A DNA stretch of 27,818 bases from Bacillota bacterium (lineage in GTDB: Bacteria > Bacillota > Negativicutes > Sporomusales > Sporomusaceae), in the NCBI GenBank assembly GCA_023388195.1, contig JAEWGR010000143.1, positions 1 through 27,818 on the forward strand, given 5' to 3'. A program made the translations under genes and the position numbers. The notes under the pieces were generated by a model. It was not told the DNA's origin. It saw nothing but the letters and a program-made list of their open reading frames with translations, and ran no database searches. The first letter of the stretch is position 1. Each line of letters begins with the position of its first letter. Of the stretch, positions 13,987-20,601 are shown in pieces.

Positions 13987-15820
13987 TACGGCGTCTATCA
14001 ACGAAGAAGCCCGGACAGTTACCCTGTCCTTTGCCTCCGAGCAGGCGGTCAGCCGCTGGTTTGGCTCGGAGGTATTGCAGATCGATGCGGCCGCCGTCAA
14101 TCTGGCCCGTTTTGAATCCGGCCTGGGCGTCCTGCTGTTTAATCATGGCCGGGACCGGGTATTGGGCAAGATCCTGCGGGCCTGGATCGATGCGGCGACC
14201 TATAAAGCCTATGCCGAGGTGCAGTTTGATACCGATGAAGAGTCGGAACGGATTTGGCAGAAAGTCCGGTCCGGTACCTTAAAAGGGGTCAGCGTCGGCT
14301 ATGCGGTGGACAGCTGGGAGGAGGTGGCCGGCGGCAAAAGCTCATCCAGCGGCCGGGTAACCGGTCCCGCCTATGTGGCCATTCGCTGGACGCCGCTGGA
14401 GATTAGTATTGTTTCGGTACCGGCCGACGACAGTGTCGGGGTTGGCCGGCAAATGGAAGATAATGATAACGGGGAGGCAGTAAGCAATATGGAAAATGAA
14501 ACTCAAACAACAACCGAAGAAAGACAGGTGCCGGTCAGTGCCGCGCCGCCGGCCGCTGGTAGTGGCGGGGAGGTCGAACGGCAGGCTGAGCGCAAACGGT
14601 GCGCGGATATTATGGCCCTGTGCCGTGATTTTAGTGTAGAGCCAAGCGGCTATATTACTGAGGGTCGGTCTTTAGCCGAGGTACAGGCCGATGTGCTGCG
14701 GCAGTTAAAGGATCAGAACCCACCCAGTGGCACCACCCGGTCCAGTGTGGGCGAGGAAGAAGCGGTGAAATTTAGCCGGGCGGCCACCGATGCCATTTTA
14801 CTCCGGGGCGGCACCAGGCTAGAAAAACCGGCAGACGGGGCGACCGAGTTGCGCAGCCTGCGCCTGCGGGATCTAATGATTGACTGCCTGGAAAGAGCGG
14901 GGAATTCCAAAGCCCGTTACCTGGATGATCAGTCCCTGATCCGGGAGGCACTGACCGGCGGGGGAGCCTTTGCCGGTATTTTATCCAATGCGGCCGGCAA
15001 ATCGCTCAGCGACGGCTATACCGCTGCCGAAACCACGTTTGAATTGTGGACAGGCACCGGCAGCAACCCTGACTTTAAAGAGGCCACCCATTACCGGCTG
15101 TCGGAGGCGGGCGAGCTTCAGCAAATGACGGCGAACGGGGAATTTAAGCATGATGAAATCAAGGAAGAAGGGACTAAAAAATCAGTCCTGACCTTCGGCC
15201 GTTCCTGGAGTTTAAGCCGGCAGGCTATTATTAACGATGATTTAAGCGCCCTGACCCGGCTGCCGGCACGTTATGCAGCCGCCGCCCGGCGGGGGATTAA
15301 CAAACTGGCCTATAAGACGCTGGCCCAAACCAGTGGTATGTTTACTGCCAATCATGGCAATGTCGCCGGTACCGGCGCAGTTATTTCCGTCATTGCCCTG
15401 GGTAAAGGCCGGGAAGCCATGCGCAAGCAAAAGAATATCCGGGGCGAAGAAACGCTCAACATTGGCCCTAAGTTTTTGCTGGCTCCGGCGGCGATTGAAA
15501 CCAAGGCCGAGCAGCTTTTGGTCAGCCTGTCTGATCCGGCCTTCGCCAATGCCAACGTGAAAAACCCGTTTGCCGGCAAGCTGACGCTGGTAACCGATGC
15601 CGAGCTGGACCAATACAGCATGACAGCCTGGTATTTGGCAGCCCAGGCCGGGCTGGTGGATACCATTGAGGTTACCTATCTGAACGGGCAAACCTCCCCG
15701 GTGATTGAATCCCAGGTGGCATTTGACGTGCTGGGCATGAAATGGCGCATTTATATTGATTATGGCGTTACCTTCCTGGATTACCGGGGCCTGTATAAAA
15801 ATCCGGGTGCGGAAGAGTAA
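13925..15820 (+). CDS. Prohead protease-major capsid protein fusion
   Basis: 631 residues from TTG 13925, eight bases after AAGGAGG at 13910-13916. Residues ~25-175 are an HK97-type (S78) prohead protease: His74 in LLFNHGRDRVLG and Ser123 in GTLKGVSVGY are the likely catalytic pair. Residues ~180-290 are an acidic/Ala-rich, helical, scaffold-like stretch. Residues ~290-631 are an HK97-fold capsid protein, ending in the FDVLGMKWRIYIDYGVTFLD segment. The protease should remove the scaffold part. Separate genes are more common; fusions are known. A GGGGAGG at 14471-14477 before an in-frame ATG at 14489 may give a shorter capsid-only product. Confidence 0.88.
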   Translation: MPNKHKRQPPTTLTRAAAVLDTASINEEARTVTLSFASEQAVSRWFGSEVLQIDAAAVNLARFESGLGVLLFNHGRDRVLGKILRAWIDAATYKAYAEVQFDTDEESERIWQKVRSGTLKGVSVGYAVDSWEEVAGGKSSSSGRVTGPAYVAIRWTPLEISIVSVPADDSVGVGRQMEDNDNGEAVSNMENETQTTTEERQVPVSAAPPAAGSGGEVERQAERKRCADIMALCRDFSVEPSGYITEGRSLAEVQADVLRQLKDQNPPSGTTRSSVGEEEAVKFSRAATDAILLRGGTRLEKPADGATELRSLRLRDLMIDCLERAGNSKARYLDDQSLIREALTGGGAFAGILSNAAGKSLSDGYTAAETTFELWTGTGSNPDFKEATHYRLSEAGELQQMTANGEFKHDEIKEEGTKKSVLTFGRSWSLSRQAIINDDLSALTRLPARYAAAARRGINKLAYKTLAQTSGMFTANHGNVAGTGAVISVIALGKGREAMRKQKNIRGEETLNIGPKFLLAPAAIETKAEQLLVSLSDPAFANANVKNPFAGKLTLVTDAELDQYSMTAWYLAAQAGLVDTIEVTYLNGQTSPVIESQVAFDVLGMKWRIYIDYGVTFLDYRGLYKNPGAEE

Positions 15821-15835
15821 GGAGGAGTGAGCGAA

Positions 15836-16165
15836 ATGGCAAAAGCCAACTATGTGCAAAAAGGCGAGATCCTGGACTTTAAGAATACCGGCGACGAGGC
15901 AATCGGTTATCACGATCTTGTTGTGATGGGGGGCCGGGTCGGTGTAGCCCAAGAGGTGATTCCGGCTGGCGGTGTTGGCTCTGTGTCGGTTACCGGCGTC
16001 TATGAGGTGCCGGCTGATACGACAGCTGCCTTTGTGACCGGCGAAACCCTGTATTGGGATGAAGAGAACAGTAAAGTGGTAAAGACGGCCGGCGCAGTTG
16101 TGGCTGGCTGGTCTTTTACGGATAAGGTCACAGCCGGCGCAGTAGCGCTGGTGAAGATCGGTTAA
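15836..16165 (+). CDS. Capsid decoration/cement protein, DUF2190 family
   Basis: 109 residues from ATG 15836 (about ten bases after AGGAGG; the in-frame GTG 15827 touches the ribosome site). The beta-rich sequence AKANYVQKGEILDFKNTGDE, then IGYHDLVVMGGRVGVAQ, VTGVYEVPADT and LYWDEENSKV, is a clear DUF2190 match. These small proteins sit on the capsid surface and stabilise it, like lambda gpD. It follows the capsid gene by 15 bp. Confidence 0.85.
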   Translation: MAKANYVQKGEILDFKNTGDEAIGYHDLVVMGGRVGVAQEVIPAGGVGSVSVTGVYEVPADTTAAFVTGETLYWDEENSKVVKTAGAVVAGWSFTDKVTAGAVALVKIG

Positions 16166-16169
16166 GCCG

Positions 16170-16493
16170 ATGTCACTCAAGAAAATTATGGCGGCTGATA
16201 TTGACGATGTTTTCTTTGATGCCGACGAATTTGCCGAGCTGCATGACATTAACGGTGCGCAGGTGTTGTGCGTGATTGACGAAGATATCTCGAAACAGCG
16301 CAGCAGCCGGCAGAGCAGCAACTATGATGGGATCTATCAAAGGGAATTAACTCTCTTTGTCAGTGAATCAGATCTTGGCTACCGGCCGGAGCGGGACCAG
16401 AAAATGACCGTAGACGGCGAATGGTATTTGGTGCTTAACTGTGCCGCCAGCGCGGGCATGCTGGAAATTGAATTAGGATCGAATCAGGCATGA
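16170..16493 (+). CDS. Probable head-tail joining protein (lambda FII-like position)
   Basis: 107 residues, 4 bp after the decoration gene. The sequence has an acidic helical start (MAADIDDVFFDADEFAELHD) and a beta-rich end (DGEWYLVLNCAASAGMLEIE), as in the 'head-tail attachment' proteins that follow DUF2190/D genes in lambda-like heads. Family identity is by position and general shape. The stop overlaps the next gene (ATGA). Confidence 0.65.
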   Translation: MSLKKIMAADIDDVFFDADEFAELHDINGAQVLCVIDEDISKQRSSRQSSNYDGIYQRELTLFVSESDLGYRPERDQKMTVDGEWYLVLNCAASAGMLEIELGSNQA

Positions 16494-17053
16494 TTGATAT
16501 TTCCGTAAATCAGATGGAACTGGCCAAGTTGCTGCTGGGGCATATCCCGGGGGCGGTGCCCAAGGTGTTGGCCAATTCTATCAATCGTTCAGCCGAAGGC
16601 GCGCGGACGGACGCGGTAACAAAAGCCAAAGAGGAATATGTTATCACTGCCGGTCGTGTCCGCGAAACCATTAATATCCGTAAGGCCAGTACATCCAATC
16701 TGAGTGCGATAGTAACCTCGCGGGGCCGGCCTCGGGCTTTGTCATACTATAAAATTCGCCCCGGAAAAGTAACCAAACGTCGACCACCGGAAGGCGTATA
16801 TGCCCAGATTAAGCGGTCCGGTGGCGGCCCTATTGCCAAATCCTTTGTTGCTAAAATGGCCAGCGGTCATATAGGAGTTTTCAACCGCTCCGGATCATCG
16901 CGATTCCCCATAGTGCAGCGATTTGGCCCCTCAGTCGCCCAGATGCTGGAGAGTAAATCTGTCAGCCGGTATGTGGAGGCTGGCGCTAACAGGCGGCTTA
17001 GTGACCGCCTGGATCATGAGATTAATCGTTTGTTAGCGAGGTATGGACAATGA
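16490..17053 (+). CDS. Minor tail protein Z-like (Prophage_tailZ)
   Basis: 187 residues. The opening with LANSINRSAEGARTDAVTKA and the YVITAGRVRETINIRKAS motif are the hallmark of gpZ/Prophage_tailZ proteins, which act at the head-tail junction. The C-terminus is strongly basic and Ser/Arg-rich. It overlaps the preceding and following genes by 4 bp each (ATGA), consistent with a tightly coupled head-completion operon. Confidence 0.8.
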   Translation: MIDISVNQMELAKLLLGHIPGAVPKVLANSINRSAEGARTDAVTKAKEEYVITAGRVRETINIRKASTSNLSAIVTSRGRPRALSYYKIRPGKVTKRRPPEGVYAQIKRSGGGPIAKSFVAKMASGHIGVFNRSGSSRFPIVQRFGPSVAQMLESKSVSRYVEAGANRRLSDRLDHEINRLLARYGQ

Positions 17054-17550
17054 GTACACCGTTAATTTTAGTCGATGAGCTTTGCCGGCTGATTGCTGAT
17101 GCTACCGGCGAATTGGTTTTGGAGACCAAAGCAGGAGAACCCCGTCCTCCCGTTGTTGTGCCCGGGTTTCTGGATGATGATGAGCCCCGGCCAGGCAAGC
17201 CGCCGGATGATGAGTCTGAGAAAGCCGTGCCGTTTGTTCTGGTCCGTTTCCTCAACGGTGAGGACAGCCAACAGGCTGGCACGGCTACCGTCCGGCTGAT
17301 AGCCACAACCTACTCTAAACACGGCCAGGGCTGGCGCGATCCGCTGGAGGTGCTGGAGAGAATCCGGCAGGCGATCCTGATCCAGCGGCCGCTGGCCCAG
17401 CAATTCGATTTGCAGCTGCCGATCAAATGGGAAATGCCCGAAGAACAACCGTGGCCGTACTGGCTTGCCTGGATGACAACCAACTGGGCAATCGGGCGGC
17501 CGATTTTAACCGAATGGGAGGAATCTATGTATGGTGAAACCTGTCCCTAA
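17050..17550 (+). CDS. Tail terminator/completion-like protein
   Basis: 166 residues. By position (after Z, before the sheath) and shape (N-terminal helix LILVDELCRLIADATG, PFVLVRFLNGEDS strand, VRLIATTYSKHGQGWRD strand/loop, LEVLERIRQAIL helix) it resembles tail terminator proteins that cap the tail tube and bind the head. An acidic/Pro-rich loop (DDDEPRPGKPPDDESEK) sits at ~45-62. Sequence family not certain. Confidence 0.6.
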   Translation: MSTPLILVDELCRLIADATGELVLETKAGEPRPPVVVPGFLDDDEPRPGKPPDDESEKAVPFVLVRFLNGEDSQQAGTATVRLIATTYSKHGQGWRDPLEVLERIRQAILIQRPLAQQFDLQLPIKWEMPEEQPWPYWLAWMTTNWAIGRPILTEWEESMYGETCP

Positions 17551-17824
17551 TAAACCAGCGCCCGTTAAACCGGAGCGCTATATGTATTGCGGTCCATCCT
17601 TGCCGGGTGGCCTGCTGCAGCAGCACACGATATATAAAGAGGGCATTCCGGAGCATCTGAATGCTATTGTTGAGAAATGCCCTGCTATCAAAGCGCTATT
17701 TGTGGCACCGGCCAAGCTGCAGGCTGTTACTGCTGCCATTCAGTCAACCGGGTCGCTCGAAAACCTGCGGTACAAGGAAATTCAAAAATTTATTCAGGAA
17801 GGGGGGCTGAAGCGTGGCAATTAA
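17531..17824 (+). CDS. Small hypothetical protein before the sheath gene
   Basis: 97 residues from ATG 17531, seven bases after GGGAGGAA and overlapping the previous gene by 20 bp. The N-terminus is Pro/Lys-rich (VKPVPNKPAPVKPERYMYCG) and the rest is helical. Small genes at this place are common in P2/Mu-like contractile tail modules, but I do not know a function. It overlaps the sheath gene by 11 bp. Confidence 0.6.
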   Translation: MVKPVPNKPAPVKPERYMYCGPSLPGGLLQQHTIYKEGIPEHLNAIVEKCPAIKALFVAPAKLQAVTAAIQSTGSLENLRYKEIQKFIQEGGLKRGN

Positions 17825-19277
17825 ACATGGGGTGTATCCATCCGAGGTACCTACTTCCCTAATTCCACCGATTGAATCGGAGTCCGGCCTGCCGGTGGTA
17901 TTTGGCACAGCGCCGCTGCACCTGGCCAGTGCCTCAGTCGGTGCCAACACTCCGGTGCTGGCCTATACCTATGCCGAGGCGGTGGCGGCATTCGGATATT
18001 CCGATGACTGGGAGAAATACACGCTCTGCGAGTTTATATTTAGTCAGTTTTCTTTGTTCAATATGGCTCCCGTCGTTCTGATCAATGTATTGGACCCGGC
18101 GGTACACAAAGAGGCAGTCACCAATCAAACGGTCCCCATTGAGGAGGGAACGGCGATTATTACAGGCGGAGTACCGGTACTGTTGGATACCCTAACGGTA
18201 AAACTGGTGGAAGCGGGCCAACCACTGGTAAAAGGCACGGATTATGTCGCCGGCTATAACGATGACAAGAATGTTGTCATTACGCCGATTGATGGCGGCG
18301 CTATTCCGGGCAATCAGGCCTCTTTGGTGATCAGCTATAGTAAGCTGAAACCGGAGCTGGTGGACAGTGACGATATTGTCGGCGGTATAGATATTACAAC
18401 CGGCGAGCCGGAGGGGTTGGAGCTGGTCTCCCGGGTGTATCCGCTGTTCCAACTGATTCCCGGGCAAATTCTGGCTCCCCGCTGGTCGACTGATCCGCTG
18501 GTGGCAGCGGTTATGAAGGCAAAAGTAAAAAGCATTAACGGCGTATTCCAGGCGATGGCATTGGCCGATATCCCCACTGCCGGTACCGAGGCCGCCGCAC
18601 AATACACCCAAGCCCCGGCCTGGAAAACAAACAACAACTACATTGACCCGAAACTGATTGCCTGCTGGCCTAAAGTCAGCTTGAGCGGCAAGCAATTCCA
18701 CCTCAGCACTCAACTGGCTGGCATCTGTTGCCAGACCGATGCCGCCAATGACGACATACCCTATAAGTCGCCGTCGAATAAAGCCCTGCAGGCCAATGCG
18801 GCGGTGGCGGCCACTGGCAGCAAAGTGTACCTGGATCTAACCCAGGCCAACTATCTCAACGGCCAGGGCATCGTTACGGCCTTGAACTTTATTGGCGGCT
18901 GGAAGCTCTGGGGCAACCGCACCAGCGCTTACCCGGCAGGCAGTGATGTCAAAGATGTATTTATTCCGGTTAGGCGGATGTTTAACTGGATTGCCAATAC
19001 CCTGGTGCTGACTCACTGGCAGAAGGTCGATGAACCCACCAATCGCCGGCTGGTGGAAACCCTGGTGGATAGCGCCAACATCTGGTTTAATGGCCTGGCA
19101 GCCCGTGAGATGATCCTGGGCGGCCGGGTGGAATTCCGGAAGGATGAAAACCCGGCAACCGATCTGTTAAACGGTGTGTTTCGTCTGCACTATTACGTGG
19201 CCCCACCACCGCCGGCTGAAGATATTGAGGAAGTCATCGAATATGACGTGTCCTATTTCGATACCCTGTTTGATTAA
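17814..19277 (+). CDS. Contractile tail sheath protein (P2 FI-like)
   Basis: 487 residues from GTG 17814. The typical features are the opening KHGVYPSEVPTSLIPPIESE, the YAEAVAAFGYSDDWEKYTL loop, FNMAPVVLINVLDP, and the C-terminal GVFRLHYYVAPPPPAEDIEE and EYDVSYFD. It is about 90 residues longer than P2 FI (396). The excess is a beta-rich insertion at ~100-190 (TIPIEEG-like, with repeated TVKLVEAGQ, KNVVITPIDG and QASLVISYS strands). It makes the tail a contractile, myovirus-type tail. Confidence 0.92.
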   Translation: MAIKHGVYPSEVPTSLIPPIESESGLPVVFGTAPLHLASASVGANTPVLAYTYAEAVAAFGYSDDWEKYTLCEFIFSQFSLFNMAPVVLINVLDPAVHKEAVTNQTVPIEEGTAIITGGVPVLLDTLTVKLVEAGQPLVKGTDYVAGYNDDKNVVITPIDGGAIPGNQASLVISYSKLKPELVDSDDIVGGIDITTGEPEGLELVSRVYPLFQLIPGQILAPRWSTDPLVAAVMKAKVKSINGVFQAMALADIPTAGTEAAAQYTQAPAWKTNNNYIDPKLIACWPKVSLSGKQFHLSTQLAGICCQTDAANDDIPYKSPSNKALQANAAVAATGSKVYLDLTQANYLNGQGIVTALNFIGGWKLWGNRTSAYPAGSDVKDVFIPVRRMFNWIANTLVLTHWQKVDEPTNRRLVETLVDSANIWFNGLAAREMILGGRVEFRKDENPATDLLNGVFRLHYYVAPPPPAEDIEEVIEYDVSYFDTLFD

Positions 19278-19297
19278 TTAGGAAGGGAGGAATCATT

Positions 19298-19816
19298 GTG
19301 AACCCAATACCGGAGAGACTGATTGACTTTCGTGTGTATGAAAACAGCAATATTTTCATTGGTCTTGCTGACGCCGAGCTGCCAACGCTGGAAGCAATGA
19401 CGGAAACCGTGAGCGGTGCCGGCATTGCCGGTGAGTATGACAGTCCGCTGATCGGCCACTATCAGAGCATGACGTTGTCATTGAATTGGCGAACACCGAC
19501 ACCGAAACAGCTGGCCTTAGCTGCACCTAAGATTCATCAATTGGATCTGCGGGGGGCGATTCAGGTAAATGATGCAGCCAATGGCCGCTATCGATCTGTG
19601 CCGCTTCGCGTTCTTGTAAATGGCACGCCTAAAACGACCAATCCCGGGAAATTCGAAAAAAATGCTTCGATGGACAGTTCGAACGAACTGGAAGTAACCT
19701 ATTTGAAAATCTGGTATGACGGTAAAGAGTATATTGAAATCGATAAACTCAATTACATCTGTAAAATTGACGGTGTGGATTACCTGGCCGAGGTGCGTCA
19801 GGCGCTTGGCGGGTAA
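19298..19816 (+). CDS. Major tail tube protein (P2 FII-like)
   Basis: 172 residues, the size of P2 FII (172). Start GTG 19298 follows GGAAGGGAGGAATCATT. Family features are the IPERLIDFRVYENSNIFIGL opening, LPTLEAMTETVSGAGIAGEY, and the GKYIEIDKLNYICKIDGVD-type end. It forms the inner tube enclosed by the sheath. It directly follows the sheath gene and precedes the minus-strand moron. Confidence 0.9.
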   Translation: MNPIPERLIDFRVYENSNIFIGLADAELPTLEAMTETVSGAGIAGEYDSPLIGHYQSMTLSLNWRTPTPKQLALAAPKIHQLDLRGAIQVNDAANGRYRSVPLRVLVNGTPKTTNPGKFEKNASMDSSNELEVTYLKIWYDGKEYIEIDKLNYICKIDGVDYLAEVRQALGG

Positions 19817-19820
19817 ATAT

Positions 19821-19850
19821 AAAAGGCCGTACCTGGTGAAGGTACGGCCT
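19821..19850 (-). terminator. Intrinsic terminator of the minus-strand moron
   Basis: AGGCCGTACC (19824-19833) and GGTACGGCCT (19841-19850) form a perfect 10-bp stem with a 7-nt loop. Read on the minus strand the stem runs into TTTTATATTTA, a good terminator tail. Read on the + strand no T-run follows, so late transcripts should pass. It sits 12 bp beyond the moron stop codon. Confidence 0.8.
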
Positions 19851-19862
19851 GAATTATGCACT

Positions 19863-20078
19863 TTATGCGTTTTTGGGTGGGGTAATACGGCCTTGAAAGT
19901 AGGCGCAGAACATAACTAAGACCAAGCCACCTACCAGATAATGACCAATTTCAGCCGGCAGGCCGATGGTCTGCAGTATGCGGCCGGCGGTATAGCCCGG
20001 GATTAAAGCGGCTAACAAGCCGAAGGGGATAGAGATTGCGAGGACGATAACGCGCAAGAGCATATGCATAATGTCCAT
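19863..20078 (-). CDS. Minus-strand moron: 71-aa two-helix membrane protein
   Basis: The only convincing minus-strand gene in the window. It encodes 71 residues with two hydrophobic segments: ~4-27 (MHMLLRVIVLAISIPFGLLA) and ~44-62 (IGHYLVGGLVLVMFCAYF), plus a short polar C-terminus. The ATG at 20078 has GAGGTGAG five bases upstream. Its own promoter (20098-20126) and terminator (19821-19850) flank it, and no + strand gene overlaps it. This is the layout of a lysogenic-conversion moron, expressed from the prophage. Small membrane proteins of this kind often block superinfection, but the function here is a guess. Confidence 0.75.
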   Translation of the reverse strand: MDIMHMLLRVIVLAISIPFGLLAALIPGYTAGRILQTIGLPAEIGHYLVGGLVLVMFCAYFQGRITPPKNA

Positions 20079-20097
20079 GTATTCTCACCTCAAGTTC

Positions 20098-20126
20098 AGT
20101 ATATGAGAAAAATTGTAAAATAGCAA
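20098..20126 (-). promoter_or_regulatory. Sigma-A-type promoter of the minus-strand moron
   Basis: On the minus strand TTGCTA (20126-20121, 4 of 6 to TTGACA) and TATACT (20103-20098, 5 of 6 to TATAAT) are separated by exactly 17 bp. Transcription would start near 20091, giving a ~13-nt leader that already holds the GGTGAG ribosome site. The -35 overlaps the ribosome site of the + strand chaperone gene. Confidence 0.7.
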
Positions 20127-20139
20127 GGAGGAAATGAAG

Positions 20140-20442
20140 ATGGAAAACCAGGAAAGCACTGCGGGAATTACCATTCCGCTTAGAAAACCGTTTACCTATG
20201 AGGGTAAGGAATACAATGAAATCCGTTTAGATCTGGATGCTCTATCCGGCAAGGACGTGATTGACGCCGAGACCGAAGCGCGGTCCATGGGGGCGAGGGC
20301 TATCATGCTAGAATCGTCCAAGGTATATCAATCCATCCTGGCAGCCAAAGCGGCCGGGGTGACGGTGGACCTGATCCAGGCCCTGCCGGCCAAAGAATTT
20401 AGCCAGGTGACTGGGGCCGTACAGGGTTTTTTGCTCGAATAG
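20140..20442 (+). CDS. Tail assembly chaperone, short form (P2 E-like)
   Basis: 100 residues from ATG 20140, eight bases after AAGGAGG at 20125-20131 (the ATG at 20134 is too close). The sequence (PLRKPFTYEGKEYNEIRLDL, then GKDVIDAETEARSM) is the tail assembly chaperone type (pfam10109/P2 E) found before the tape measure gene. It coats the tape measure protein during tail assembly. Near its end the T TTT TTG slippery heptamer (20427-20433) allows a -1 shift into a long extension. Confidence 0.85.
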   Translation: MENQESTAGITIPLRKPFTYEGKEYNEIRLDLDALSGKDVIDAETEARSMGARAIMLESSKVYQSILAAKAAGVTVDLIQALPAKEFSQVTGAVQGFLLE

Positions 20443-20600
20443 GGCTTGGCCCAAAACCCGCTAAAGCAGTCCGCAGTATTGCCTTGCGGCTCTCGCAGGA
20501 GACACAGGCCCCGGTAACCTACTGGCTTACGGTTTCCTTCACCGAACTGACCGAGTGGATCAGTACCATCCAGGAAGCGCAGCAAAGGAGGCGGAAATAA
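20140..20600 (+). CDS. Tail assembly chaperone, -1 frameshift product (E+E'-like)
   Basis: A -1 slip on T TTT TTG at 20427-20433 (zero frame GGT TTT TTG) moves ribosomes into a frame open from GCT 20433 to TAA 20598-20600, adding 55 residues (ARIGLGPKPAKAVRSIALRL, then SQETQAPVTYWLTV...) for a 153-residue product. No start codon with a ribosome site exists for this extension on its own, yet it fills the whole gap to the tape measure gene. P2 E/E' and lambda G/GT use the same trick. Confidence 0.8.
20427..20433 (+). promoter_or_regulatory. Programmed -1 frameshift slippery site
   Basis: T TTT TTG fits the X XXY YYZ rule with both tRNAs able to re-pair after a -1 slip. It lies three codons before the zero-frame stop. 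A stimulating hairpin may be GGGCTTGGCCC just downstream (20442-20452). Confidence 0.75.
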
Positions 20601-20601
20601 T

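Noticed and set aside
15242..16321. 359-codon minus-strand frame opposite capsid, decoration and joiner genes
   Set aside because: It spans three good plus-strand genes and reads as low-quality His/Gly/Ile-rich shadow.
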